This document shows, in pieces, positions 7,375 to 16,818 of a stretch of 64,000 bases of DNA (position 1 is its first letter; each line of letters starts with the position of its first letter). This DNA comes from Salinibacterium sp. NK8237 (GTDB taxonomy: Bacteria; Actinomycetota; Actinomycetes; Actinomycetales; Microbacteriaceae). The notes under the pieces are model-generated. The model saw only the letters and a list, made by a program, of their open reading frames with translations, ran no database searches and was not told the DNA's origin. A program made the position numbers and the translations under genes. The stretch is from assembly GCF_015864955.1 (NCBI RefSeq), contig NZ_JADYWE010000001.1, positions 806,001-870,000 on the forward strand, read 5' to 3'.

Positions 7375-8262
7375 TCATGGGGTTTTCCTAGAGGGCCACT
7401 CCGCGGGCCCCTGAAGCCCGCGCAAACCAATGCTGAGCGTGCTTAACGCAATTATCGTCGCGCCCAATACAACGACCCACAAATACTCGAGAGCGGTCAC
7501 GCTGTTATCGCGCCACACAATTCCAAGACTGCACCGTGCAGCTACGAGAACCAATGCGATGGCGTGGTACCGGATCCAGAACGGTGATGTGTAAGGGAAC
7601 ACCCTAGGTCGCTTTTTACCTCGACCCGGCGCAACCCACCACCGCGCCGGCTTCCAGCAAATTAAGAGCGACACCAAGATTACCGTCGCCCATGCAAACG
7701 CTACCCACACGGGCAATGCGTTGGAGGGCAGCAGGGAGATCGCGCACAACTCATCGGCAGTACAGCGACTGATGTCTGCTTGCGACCACGTTGCTGCCGC
7801 CACCAGCCCGGCGGCAGCAGGAACCACGAGAAGAAGGGTAGAGAATCCGATGGTGGAAACCATGAGCGTTCGTCCTACAGCAAGCGCTATGCGTTGATCC
7901 TCGGGTGTCTTCACGGGTGCGTTGAGCTGCGCCACAGTTTTCTTGGCGCCAGAAGATGCTCCTTTTTTCATCCCCACGACAAGCAATGCGACGACGCCGA
8001 GCAGCCATAAGGCTGCGGTCCAGATCGGTATCGCGTTGGTGCCCACCGTCGCCGCGATGCAGACGAGGCTTCTATCACAAGCATCAATCAGCGCTGTAGG
8101 CCATATCCCTAGACGTACGAATTCGTTGGCAATCCCCCAGACGAAGAGGCTGCCAATGAATACGCCACAGAACGCCAGAAACATCTTCACACGCACGCTA
8201 AATCTGCGTTGCTGCGCTAAATGCGAGGGGAGCTTCTTCTTCCCTACCAATTGTCGCCCCAC
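7375..8262 (-). CDS. Polytopic membrane protein of the tandem array, copy 1
   Basis: The protein has about 295 residues. Candidate starts are TTG 8268, GTG 8262 and TTG 8250; I use the GTG. All overlap the end of the effector gene, so the two are coupled. A basic N-terminus precedes about six membrane helices. Two copies of the W-x7-C-x5-C-x12-W motif occur (IWPTALIDAC...NAIPIW and TWSQADISRC...NALPVW), then CWKPARWW, PYTSPFWIR and ALEYLWV. The two halves are an internal duplication. Being the gene directly behind the membrane-toxin-like protein, it is the best candidate for the cognate immunity protein. Confidence 0.83.
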   Translation of the reverse strand: MGRQLVGKKKLPSHLAQQRRFSVRVKMFLAFCGVFIGSLFVWGIANEFVRLGIWPTALIDACDRSLVCIAATVGTNAIPIWTAALWLLGVVALLVVGMKKGASSGAKKTVAQLNAPVKTPEDQRIALAVGRTLMVSTIGFSTLLLVVPAAAGLVAAATWSQADISRCTADELCAISLLPSNALPVWVAFAWATVILVSLLICWKPARWWVAPGRGKKRPRVFPYTSPFWIRYHAIALVLVAARCSLGIVWRDNSVTALEYLWVVVLGATIIALSTLSIGLRGLQGPAEWPSRKTP

Positions 8263-9503
8263 CGCCAACCCGAGGGCTCGAAGGCTGACTCGACTTGCGG
8301 AATCAGGTTTGCGAGCGGCAAGAAAAGATTGTTCACAGCTTCCGTTGCCACAACAACATGTTTGAAATTAGTCGTAGCGATGTGGCTACCCGTGGCGAGT
8401 GCTGCGGAAATCATCGGGACGTTCGCCATTGCCTCGAGTTGCACAGCATGCTTGCCTACGATTGCTGTGCGCAAATGTTGAGCGAGAGTTCTTGTCCCGG
8501 AGATTGCCTTAGAGCCTTCTGCGAGAACTCGAGCCTCGGTAACACCGAGGTCAACTCCTATCCCTTTCGACACGTGGCTCATCTTCAGCGCGAGGCCAAC
8601 AGTCGACTTCGTGGCAGCGATCGCGGACCTCGCGGCCAACCCCACGCCAGTAAACGTAACAACTGCCAATACGAGGCTGGCAACGACTTCGACCAGCGAC
8701 TTCGTTCCGGCCGCGCCTTGAAGCGCAGCATTCGCCACCTCGACGAGGGTCGCAACGGCAACTATCGAAAACAAGACCGCTAGAGCAATCAAGTTAAGTC
8801 CGGGGATGAACAACACCACGAGCATCGCTATCGAACCGACTAGACCTATGACGAGCACCACGTTGTCGATTACCGTCTCGTTCTCCCGGATGAACTGAAC
8901 GGTGTTGTCCCAAAACGAGTCGTTCAGGCCGCTGCTCTCCTCAACGTCGTGGATGGAGGATGATGCAGTAGCGGCAGCAGAATCTCGGTGCTCGATTGCG
9001 CTTTGAAGTCTCGCGATCGCGTTCTCGAGCGCACCATCGTGCGATTGAAGCTCCGCATACACTTCGGTCCGGCGCTGTTCGTAGTACGACTCCAGCTCCG
9101 GTGACAAATCGGGCTCACGAAGCCGAGCTTCATACAATTCAGCGTCCTCCACGGATGCGTTTGTCGCCGATCGCGCGACTATGGCAGCATCCAGAGCATC
9201 GACGGACCAGGTTTGGGCCTCGCGAAGCGGTCCCGCATAAGTGCTCAGCGCCGCTGCTACTCCTTCGTAGCGCGCCTGAGCCTTATCGAGCCGCGCCGCA
9301 ACCTCCTCGGCCTGCTGCATGATGGCCGCGACCGCCTCGCTAACGCACTCGTCGGCTCCTGCGATGCCGCGAAGGTTGGTTGCCGCGTCCTCTAAAGTGG
9401 TAGCGATCGTCGCGTAATCCGAGGCCGCCGAACTCACCACCGTTGGATCGCCCGGAACCGGGTCGTGATCGAAACCGACAGGTGCCCAATCAGACGGCCG
9501 CAT
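8244..9503 (-). CDS. T7SS effector-like protein with C-terminal transmembrane (pore-like) domain
   Basis: The protein has 419 residues from the ATG at 9503 (TGATG overlap with the partner gene; a GTG one codon earlier is also possible). Residues 1-190 are helical, with PVPGDP near residue 17 and a block AARLDKAQARYE...ALSTYAGPLREAQ that closely matches the lipase-type effector at 1104-2732. After a WD-rich linker come three hydrophobic segments at about 213-235, 236-262 and 268-290, rich in Gly, Ala and Val, then an amphipathic Ala-rich tail ending GWRWGDNW. The pattern fits a membrane-inserting or depolarising toxin, like TspA of Staphylococcus in architecture only. Tandem membrane paralogs follow it. 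Confidence 0.82.
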   Translation of the reverse strand: MRPSDWAPVGFDHDPVPGDPTVVSSAASDYATIATTLEDAATNLRGIAGADECVSEAVAAIMQQAEEVAARLDKAQARYEGVAAALSTYAGPLREAQTWSVDALDAAIVARSATNASVEDAELYEARLREPDLSPELESYYEQRRTEVYAELQSHDGALENAIARLQSAIEHRDSAAATASSSIHDVEESSGLNDSFWDNTVQFIRENETVIDNVVLVIGLVGSIAMLVVLFIPGLNLIALAVLFSIVAVATLVEVANAALQGAAGTKSLVEVVASLVLAVVTFTGVGLAARSAIAATKSTVGLALKMSHVSKGIGVDLGVTEARVLAEGSKAISGTRTLAQHLRTAIVGKHAVQLEAMANVPMISAALATGSHIATTNFKHVVVATEAVNNLFLPLANLIPQVESAFEPSGWRWGDNW

Positions 9504-9844
9504 CACACCATCCCCCGGTTCACCCGAGCCGCACCGCTACTCGCGGAACTAGGTTGCGGATCAGTAAGAGCCTTGCCCAATTCACAGTCAGCCGACTCAA
9601 AGCCATCTGCTACCTCAGTCATGTTGTCCCGAATCGTGTCGAGCTGCTCGACTAGCTCACTGCGGCGGAAGTCCCAGTTGTTCACAAAGCCACGCACCTT
9701 ATTGGCAAGACCGGCGTGCCCGACCGCCGCAGCAACGTCATCGATGTCTTGACTTGATCGTGTGAAAGTCGCGCTGACGCGCGCAACCTGAATCGCCGTC
9801 GCCCGAAGCAGATCGGTGTCGACAATGAGCTGGTCGGCTGCCAT
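9503..9844 (-). CDS. Small helical WXG100-like partner of the membrane-toxin effector
   Basis: This is a 113-residue, mostly helical protein with a disordered C-terminus (PQPSSASSGAA). Its central motif NWDFRRSEL matches QWNLRRAEL of the partner at 2732-3118, with the same spacing from the N-terminus. It overlaps the effector gene it precedes (TGATG). Expected role: bind the N-terminal helical domain of the effector and present it to the EssC-like ATPase. It is separated from the ATPase gene by 84 bases holding a hairpin. Confidence 0.83.
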   Translation of the reverse strand: MAADQLIVDTDLLRATAIQVARVSATFTRSSQDIDDVAAAVGHAGLANKVRGFVNNWDFRRSELVEQLDTIRDNMTEVADGFESADCELGKALTDPQPSSASSGAARVNRGMV

Positions 9845-9900
9845 GATGAGGTCCCTTCGTAAGCGCTAACTGTGACAATACTTGAGGCAATCCCACTAAA

Positions 9901-9924
9901 GCGATGGGGAGCGCTGCCCATCGC
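9901..9924 (-). terminator. Hairpin after the T7SS ATPase gene
   Basis: GCGATGGG (9901-9908) and CCCATCGC (9917-9924) form a perfect 8-bp stem around an 8-nt loop just after the ATPase stop. On the minus strand it is followed by TTTAGTGG. It is probably a weak terminator or attenuator that sets secretion-machine and effector expression apart. Confidence 0.5.
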
Positions 9925-9928
9925 GCTC

Positions 9929-12900
9929 TCACAGCAGCGGAAGCTGCACACGAGATACCTTGCCGCGCGCAATGAACATTCCCCGGCCAGCAGGGAACTC
10001 ACTGCGACTGCCGCGCGGAAGCGGTGTCTTGAGCAGAATGTCGCCCTCGATCGAGTCGGGCTGCAACAGCAGTCCCCGTCTCGCGTTTTTGATTTCGGCG
10101 AACAGCGGCCATGAGGCGTTCCACGACGTTGTCTCTGCCTCGGCTACGAGCAAATGCTCGCTGCGCTTAACCGCCTTGACCAATTCGACGATCGCGGCAT
10201 CAGCGGGAGTCTGCAAGAAGTCAGAAATGTTCTCGATGAAGACAGAGATCGTGCCCTCGGTTTCCGGATCGCTGACTGCGGCAGAAAGATCCTTCGCCAG
10301 CGCCGCGACCTGTTCCACCGTTGTCGCCGCGCTCGTCCATTCGAGCGCCCCGGCCAAGCCCGAGCGAGCGTTACCGAGATAGTAACGGCGGGCAGTCGTG
10401 TCATAACGAGCGACCGAGCAGGCGAGCCACTGGAGCGCATTGCTTCGCCCACTCGCGGGTGGACCAGAGATCAGAAGCGTTCCTGCCGGCTCTAAACCGA
10501 CTGCTTCCAAGGCCTCATCGCTGACGCCGAGCGTAACCTTGGTGTCGACACGATCCGGAAGCGACGATGCGGAGTATTCCTTCGGCAACGCTCGGATTGG
10601 GTCGACCGGAGTCACTCCCGCGCGCAGCATCGACTGCGCCAACTTCTCCGCGGCTGCAGATTGTTCTGTCATCGAAACCGACCCGCCAAGAACAGCGACT
10701 TGCGTCTCTCGCCCGTCGACAATCGCGCGGCCGGGCGGCGACGAGGCGCTCAAGATGTCGCTCGGCGCGTCAAGCAAGCTGTAGCCCGTGTCATCCGCTA
10801 ATCGCAGAATAACGCGACGCTGGATGCTCGCCCCCACCGATGAGGGAACAGCGCCCGGACGATCAGCAGTGAACGCCACGTGGATGCCCAACTGGCGGCC
10901 ATCGCTCAGAATGTCCTTGAACACGTCGTACCAGACCGACCGGCCACTAGCCACTTCCCAGTCCTCACGAAACGACGGGAAGCCGTCGATCAGTAATAGC
11001 ACGCGCCGCTCTGCCGGCGAGTTGGCCAAAGTGCGGTAGTCGGTGATGCTCGATGCGTTCGCCGCCGCATACCGAGGGGCACGCGATTCCAGCTGCGCCT
11101 TCAAGTAGCGGAATAATCGGATAACCCGCTCTGAATCATCCCCGTTAATAATGGAACCAACATGCGGCAACGACTCCAGCATCCGCAAACTGCCGGTACT
11201 GAAATCGAGACCGTAGACCTCGACGGGTCCACCTCGTGGGGTGATCGCCGCGGCGTTCGCTAACGTGCGCAACGCAGTGCTCTTACCCGACCCACCAGTT
11301 CCATAAATGGCAATATGGCCGTCTACGTCTGGCAAGAAATACACCGGCAATTGTTGCTGTTTAGTGGGTAGATCAGCAACGCCGATCAGCAATTCGCGGT
11401 CGGTCCGTTGACGAAGCAGCGACAAATCGTAGACGGATGCGATCTCATCAAGCCAGGGGCGTCGCGGCGCCGGAATATTTGCCGAGGATGCGGCAGCAAC
11501 AATCGATGACACCAGTCGTTGTTGATCGGTGGGGCCCAAATCGCGTGACTCCTCAACGGCCGCAACTCGCGGTTCTTCCCACGGTGCGTCACCGCCGAAT
11601 CGCAGTTCAGCGACATCGACACTCGGACGTTCTGGTTCACGCGAGGTCCAACCGCCGGCATACCCGGATTGGAATTGCTGCAAGCGGCCTGGGCCTGTCT
11701 TGGCAATGCCTCGACCAGGAATGGACGGGTCAAAGTGTGCGGCAGATTTTGTGCCGATGACATCACTGCTGTCCGACTCGTCCGCCATACGCAACGCCAC
11801 TCGAAGGTTGGTGTTAGCGCGCAGATTGTCTTTGATCACACCTGCCGGACGTTGCGTTGCCATGATGAGGTGGATCCCCAGCGAGCGCCCCCGCTGAGCG
11901 ATGTCGACTACACCGTCCACAAACTCAGGCACCTCACCCACGAGAGCAGCGAACTCGTCGATCACCAGCACGAGAGCTGGCGGGCTCTCCGGGTCGCCAC
12001 GTTTCTCCAGCTCCAGAAGGTCTTTCGCTTTCTTGCGGACAAGCAGGTGCTCTCTGAAATGAAGCTCTGCTCTCAAACTTGTCAACGCGCGACGGACGAG
12101 ATGAGGGCTCAAGTCGGTGACCAAACCAACACAGTGCGGCAAGCTCACGCAGTCGGCGAACGCGGCACCACCCTTGTAGTCGATAAAGAGGAAAGATACT
12201 CGATCGGGGCTGTACTCGGCAGCCATTCCCAAAACCCACGCCTGCAAAAACTCGCTCTTGCCGGAACCCGTTGTTCCGCCCACCAGAGCGTGTGGGCCCT
12301 GCGTACGCAAATCGAGATGCATCGAATCGATCCCCGCGCTTCCCACGGTGGCCCGCAACTTGCCCGGTCGACGCTTGCTAGGGCTAACGCCAGGAGTTCG
12401 ATCGTGAATCGACTCGTTCTGGCGCCACCTGTCGACAACCGCATCACTGGCCTCAACCAGCTCATGACCTAGTACCGTCACCAGCGAAATCGATCGCGGC
12501 AGATCACTATCGTCGACGACGACCGCTCCAGCATCAACGACTGGCGCCATTCTGCGAGCAAACTCCAACGCGGCATCCGCGCCTACGAGCTCTACTTCAA
12601 CATCGGTAATCACCTCGCCCAAGCGCACGAGACCAGCGGTTGCATAGGGCGCATCCGCGAGAACATGCAGATAGGTGCGGCAGACCGCGGGAAGCTCGTT
12701 GACGGTTGTTGCCATCCACACGGGGAACACACCGGCATCAGCACCTCGTTCTGCCAACTGAACAATTCTGGCCCGATCTACCGCTACGTCGTTGGAGATG
12801 AGCACCACAATTGCGGGAACCGGAGACTTGGTGCCCTCCTCCGACGCATTTTCGCCGACCTCAGCACCTCGTTCCAATGCGGCTCGACGCTGCTCCATGG

Positions 12901-14413
12901 CCCCACGACGACGTGCCTTGGCATCCTTGAGCCGCTGATCCACCACTTCTTCGAGCGCCGACAGCAACACCACAGAACTAGACGAACTGTCAGCGAGATG
13001 GCTTCCTTCGAGCGGACTCTGTGGAGACGAGGTGTGAGGCATCCATTTCAACCAACCCAACTCCCGCGACCACTGCGGAGTCACCAACGCAGCAACAACC
13101 AGTTCAGCAGGAGAATGAAGTGCCGTCAGTTGTACAACCAGACCGTTCACGGCTCCCACGGTGTCAGCGAGCTCACCGGCTACGCCAAGCGCCCCCGAGT
13201 CAAACAAGTTGTCAACAATCGGTACGCCGGAAACACGCTCATGATCTGAAATGACGACATCGAGGCGCTCCTGAAACTCGGGCAAGAGATCACCGCGCGA
13301 AGCGGAATCAACAACGTTTCGGGACCGCATTGTTCCGACACCCAGTCGGATATTCAAGAACGACCAATGCTCGGCCCGGCGCGTCCACGTAAGAGGACCG
13401 CGACGCATCGCCTGATCAAGCATCTCCGCTGTCGACGGAGACTCCGCAAGGCGTGCAGCTCGCTCGGTCACTTTCTCCGCTGCTAGTTGCTCCGACAGGG
13501 TCTCCAAATGCATGTCGAATTTGGCGATCGCTTTCTTCAAACTTCGTTTGTTCTTCGACTTGTTCATGAAGTAGTTACCGATCAACATCATCGGGGACAT
13601 CAAGACGAAAAGAAGAGCAGCTGGGCGGTCAAAGATCAACCACATACTTACACCCAGCAACACGGGCGCAACCATCGCCAACCACGGGAACGTCGCGTCA
13701 TCTTTCTCCGACGGCACCTCCGGGGCAGAGAAGGTACGGCCGGGGTAACGAGTCTCGACCCGGGGCGAACGGTTAAACATCACAGGACCCGGCCGCTGCA
13801 CCAGGCCTTTCGACGCCACAGATTCTGCCACTGTGATCTGAAGTTCAGAATCCCCCACCATCACGACTTCAGATTCCGCGACGACGAGCCGGGGAACTAA
13901 TCCGCCATCGACTACGACGCCGTTTGCAGAGCCAAGATCGACCACCTCGACAACGTTCGACACTTCCAGACGAACGTGACGTTTGGAGACCAAAGGATCG
14001 TTGAGCACGACGTCACAGGAAGAGTCGCGCCCCAACGTCGTGGAGCCCTCGCGCAGGGCAAACTCTTTGCCGACATCCGGACCACTCAGCACTCGAACTC
14101 GCGCGACCTGGGGGGAATCTCCCGCACCATTGGCCGAGAAATATACTCCGGCATCGGCGAGCTCTACCTTGGCGCCCGAGCCGACCCACGCCTCACCGAT
14201 CGCCGCATCCGGTTGTAAGACCAACCACTCGTCGCGCCCCGGCAGCGCTGCACGAAGAGTGAGCGGGCGATCATCGGCTATCGCGCCCGCACGCACGGGA
14301 TCGACCCGAGCGATTGTTGACGCAATGTCAGACACACTCGCGGCCGCATCCGTGGTGATCACGATGTCGTCGTCAGGCTGTGTCGCCCTGTTGAGAGTGA
14401 GTTTCAGTTTCAC
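9929..14413 (-). CDS. EssC-like FHA-FtsK/SpoIIIE T7SS motor ATPase
   Basis: The protein has 1494 residues from GTG 14413, chosen for a good ribosome binding site (GAAGAGAGA) and the GTGA overlap with the upstream stop. An FHA domain lies at about 113-195 (TTLGRDSSCDVVL, SKRHVRLEV, SANGVVV). Two membrane helices follow at about 243-285, then three ATPase modules. Module 1 has GGTTGSGKS (about 712) with VLVIDEF (about 814). Module 2 has YGTGGSGKS (about 1037) with LLLIDGF (about 1139). Module 3 has a degenerate SGPPASGRS (about 1316), where Arg replaces the Walker A Lys. N-terminal FHA, two helices and about 1490 residues match EssC of Firmicutes better than mycobacterial EccC. It should power export of the WXG100 protein and both effectors. 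Confidence 0.95.
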   Translation of the reverse strand: MKLKLTLNRATQPDDDIVITTDAAASVSDIASTIARVDPVRAGAIADDRPLTLRAALPGRDEWLVLQPDAAIGEAWVGSGAKVELADAGVYFSANGAGDSPQVARVRVLSGPDVGKEFALREGSTTLGRDSSCDVVLNDPLVSKRHVRLEVSNVVEVVDLGSANGVVVDGGLVPRLVVAESEVVMVGDSELQITVAESVASKGLVQRPGPVMFNRSPRVETRYPGRTFSAPEVPSEKDDATFPWLAMVAPVLLGVSMWLIFDRPAALLFVLMSPMMLIGNYFMNKSKNKRSLKKAIAKFDMHLETLSEQLAAEKVTERAARLAESPSTAEMLDQAMRRGPLTWTRRAEHWSFLNIRLGVGTMRSRNVVDSASRGDLLPEFQERLDVVISDHERVSGVPIVDNLFDSGALGVAGELADTVGAVNGLVVQLTALHSPAELVVAALVTPQWSRELGWLKWMPHTSSPQSPLEGSHLADSSSSSVVLLSALEEVVDQRLKDAKARRRGAMEQRRAALERGAEVGENASEEGTKSPVPAIVVLISNDVAVDRARIVQLAERGADAGVFPVWMATTVNELPAVCRTYLHVLADAPYATAGLVRLGEVITDVEVELVGADAALEFARRMAPVVDAGAVVVDDSDLPRSISLVTVLGHELVEASDAVVDRWRQNESIHDRTPGVSPSKRRPGKLRATVGSAGIDSMHLDLRTQGPHALVGGTTGSGKSEFLQAWVLGMAAEYSPDRVSFLFIDYKGGAAFADCVSLPHCVGLVTDLSPHLVRRALTSLRAELHFREHLLVRKKAKDLLELEKRGDPESPPALVLVIDEFAALVGEVPEFVDGVVDIAQRGRSLGIHLIMATQRPAGVIKDNLRANTNLRVALRMADESDSSDVIGTKSAAHFDPSIPGRGIAKTGPGRLQQFQSGYAGGWTSREPERPSVDVAELRFGGDAPWEEPRVAAVEESRDLGPTDQQRLVSSIVAAASSANIPAPRRPWLDEIASVYDLSLLRQRTDRELLIGVADLPTKQQQLPVYFLPDVDGHIAIYGTGGSGKSTALRTLANAAAITPRGGPVEVYGLDFSTGSLRMLESLPHVGSIINGDDSERVIRLFRYLKAQLESRAPRYAAANASSITDYRTLANSPAERRVLLLIDGFPSFREDWEVASGRSVWYDVFKDILSDGRQLGIHVAFTADRPGAVPSSVGASIQRRVILRLADDTGYSLLDAPSDILSASSPPGRAIVDGRETQVAVLGGSVSMTEQSAAAEKLAQSMLRAGVTPVDPIRALPKEYSASSLPDRVDTKVTLGVSDEALEAVGLEPAGTLLISGPPASGRSNALQWLACSVARYDTTARRYYLGNARSGLAGALEWTSAATTVEQVAALAKDLSAAVSDPETEGTISVFIENISDFLQTPADAAIVELVKAVKRSEHLLVAEAETTSWNASWPLFAEIKNARRGLLLQPDSIEGDILLKTPLPRGSRSEFPAGRGMFIARGKVSRVQLPLL

Positions 14414-16818
14414 GAGTCTTCTCTCTTCGTTGAGATTCTTGAGGCCCAATCTCTGGCCGAACGGATGCGGTAGCGACTAACAATTCGGCGTCGCTTCGTG
14501 AGGCCAGCCCGGCCAGCTTCGATCGCTGCTGTCGTGGTCGACCACGCTTCGTCACTGCGTTCCGCTGAGATCTCTTGGCCGGAGAACACGGCGTCGTCAG
14601 TCAATACGGCGATTGGTCGCAGTGTTGTCACTTGACTGGGCTCGGCGGTGGTGTCCGCCGCTCCCTCGGTCGGGCTGTTCGCGTGCTCCACGAACGCTCG
14701 GTGTTCTCCACCGATTTGGTTTTCGAGACTTTCAGCGACCATCACGCGGGTTGCTTTCTGGGGAACGTCGTACCCGAGCTCTGAATATTGATCGACGAGC
14801 TCTTCCCACGCACCAGCGACCTGATCGTGAGCTGCCTTGGCGTCACGACGGCGCCGCGCCCGGCGAAGTTTGTAGAGTCCGATGATCAGTAGCGGCATGA
14901 AAATGATCATTGCCGGAATCAACAGGCTGAGGCCTACCGCATATACCCATCCCGGAATCGAGAAGGCAACTCCCTCATCGTCTTCGTCGCTCTCCTCCAA
15001 CTCAACCGGCGTCAGCAGGTCTTCGGCATCCGCCTCAACACGTGGTGGTTGGCGCACTTGAGGTTGAGGCTCGCTCTGCGGTTTCGGCGTCTGATCTTGA
15101 GGAATATCGGTCTCATCCGGTGTCGGATCGAAAACAACCCACCCCACATCGTCGAACGCAACCTCGACCCACGCCGTGACATCGCCGCCGGTGACTTCGG
15201 CAGTCTGACCGTCAACGATCTCTGGCGCAAAGCCCATAACTACGCGCGCTGGGTACCCGAAGCTGCGCGCCATCAGGGCGAATGCCGAGGCGTACTGCTC
15301 TTGATCGCCGACCATCTGGTTGCGTTCAAGCAGGTCGGTGATTCGGTCAGCACCATGCCCTGCACGTGATGCAACAGTGTCGGATGCTCGACCGTGACTC
15401 AAGAAACCCGTTGTCGTTAACGCGAGACGGATCGCTTCGAGTTGGGCAGCAGGCGCCGTCGCATCGGCGGCATACTCCTGAGCCTTCGACGTGACGATGT
15501 CTGGGCTAGACGAAACCGGAGGCAGCTCAACAGCAGCCACCGGCACATCAGCCAAATCTTCGATCGAAACTACCTGCTGAAGCGTGGCATCGATCGTGTA
15601 AGAGTCACCCTCGCTCAGTCCAGCAGTGAGCACCGCGGTGCCAGTTGTCGCGTTGTAGCGGAGGCTATCGGTGGAATCGAGGGCAGATCCCGCCGTGAAA
15701 TCAAGATTTGTCGGATACCCGATGCTCGGCATCCAGACATCCGCATACTCCCCCATAGTGAAGGTCACATCGGTGCGACGCTCGGGAGTCACAAACGACT
15801 GAGCTGGCAATTCGCGCCCCACCAAACTGAACGTGCCAGAGCCATCCGCGCTCGACTCCGACCCCGTCACATTCCACAACTTGCCCGTAAACGAGTCAAG
15901 CGTGGCGAGGCGTACCGTGTCGCCGGCTTTCAGACCCGACACCGTAAACAACACATCGTCTGTGACTTGCTTGGTGTAATGACGGAACCCGGCCAAAGGG
16001 CTCGGATACTGCAGCGGGTCGAACGGCGGCTCGATCTCATCCCGCAGCACAAAGCGTTGATCCTGGGCGGGGGCGATCCACCAGCCGGCTCCCCCACCGA
16101 GAAGCACGGCTGCCGCAAGCACGACAGCGGTTCCCGCGATCTTGCGCGTGCGCATCCGTGTGGCTCCGGCTTGCGCGATGTTGTCGCCGCCGGTGCGATG
16201 CCAACCCAACCAGAGGAGGGCGAGCACGGCAAAGCTGACGCCTCGGATGCCAGCTTGATAAGGATCGTCGGTGCCGATCAGGATGCTCGCGACATAGATC
16301 GCCAACGGGCCAAGCAGCACAATGCCGAAACGCCATGCCGAACGGCGTGCCCGCGCCAACCAACGAACCGCGAGCGACGTGGAGACGAGCGCTACCAACC
16401 ACGTCGCGAAATAGGGAACGACAGTGATGTGCTGAGGCGCCTCAATCGGAGTCTGGAGTGTGACGATATCTGCCCACCCATAGACAGTACCGATGGCAAT
16501 CGTCGACAGGGATTGAAGGGTGGGCAGCACAAAGAGAGGGGCCTGCTGGGGAACTGCAATCGCGGTGCCGCACAAGAAGTACGCCACGACAGCCACCACG
16601 ATCGTCGTGACAACATTCACTCTCAGGATGCTCGCGACGATTCCAGTGGCCGCCCCGAGAACAAGGCCGCCGATCGCCGGCAGCAAAAAGCTATAGCCAC
16701 CAAATGAGGGCTCAAACCCGAGCAATCCAATGATGGTGAGTGCCAACACGATGCTGACATCGGCCCACGTTCGCGCACTGAGGGTCCGTCGCACCGAAGG
16801 CTGCTTCGTTGTGCTCAA
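14410..16818 (-). CDS. Transglutaminase-like membrane protein (TgpA type) with a degenerate active site
   Basis: The protein has 802 residues. The N-terminal third has about seven membrane helices, an exposed region follows, then a transglutaminase-core-like segment, one more helix (WVYAVGLSLLIPAMIIFMPLL) and a cytoplasmic tail. In active TgpA-type proteins the core reads G-[DV]-C-E-x-[FY]-A-S-A and later H-A-W-V-E. Here these are GDQEQYASA and VTAWVEV, so both the Cys and His are replaced; the Asp motif FDPTP remains. I infer a pseudoenzyme or binding scaffold. TTG 16818 is used because it overlaps the DUF58 stop (TTGA). It resembles the tgm gene of bifidobacterial PFNA clusters. Confidence 0.88.
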   Translation of the reverse strand: MSTTKQPSVRRTLSARTWADVSIVLALTIIGLLGFEPSFGGYSFLLPAIGGLVLGAATGIVASILRVNVVTTIVVAVVAYFLCGTAIAVPQQAPLFVLPTLQSLSTIAIGTVYGWADIVTLQTPIEAPQHITVVPYFATWLVALVSTSLAVRWLARARRSAWRFGIVLLGPLAIYVASILIGTDDPYQAGIRGVSFAVLALLWLGWHRTGGDNIAQAGATRMRTRKIAGTAVVLAAAVLLGGGAGWWIAPAQDQRFVLRDEIEPPFDPLQYPSPLAGFRHYTKQVTDDVLFTVSGLKAGDTVRLATLDSFTGKLWNVTGSESSADGSGTFSLVGRELPAQSFVTPERRTDVTFTMGEYADVWMPSIGYPTNLDFTAGSALDSTDSLRYNATTGTAVLTAGLSEGDSYTIDATLQQVVSIEDLADVPVAAVELPPVSSSPDIVTSKAQEYAADATAPAAQLEAIRLALTTTGFLSHGRASDTVASRAGHGADRITDLLERNQMVGDQEQYASAFALMARSFGYPARVVMGFAPEIVDGQTAEVTGGDVTAWVEVAFDDVGWVVFDPTPDETDIPQDQTPKPQSEPQPQVRQPPRVEADAEDLLTPVELEESDEDDEGVAFSIPGWVYAVGLSLLIPAMIIFMPLLIIGLYKLRRARRRRDAKAAHDQVAGAWEELVDQYSELGYDVPQKATRVMVAESLENQIGGEHRAFVEHANSPTEGAADTTAEPSQVTTLRPIAVLTDDAVFSGQEISAERSDEAWSTTTAAIEAGRAGLTKRRRIVSRYRIRSARDWASRISTKREDS

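Noticed and set aside
1104..9844. Possibility that the whole effector region is an integrated element
   Set aside because: No integrase, transposase, attachment-site repeat or flanking tRNA is visible, and the genes overlap into one operon with the ATPase.
15442..16707. Long plus-strand frame (421 residues) opposite the transglutaminase-like gene
   Set aside because: Arg/His-rich, low-information translation with no motif, while the minus strand encodes a coherent membrane protein.
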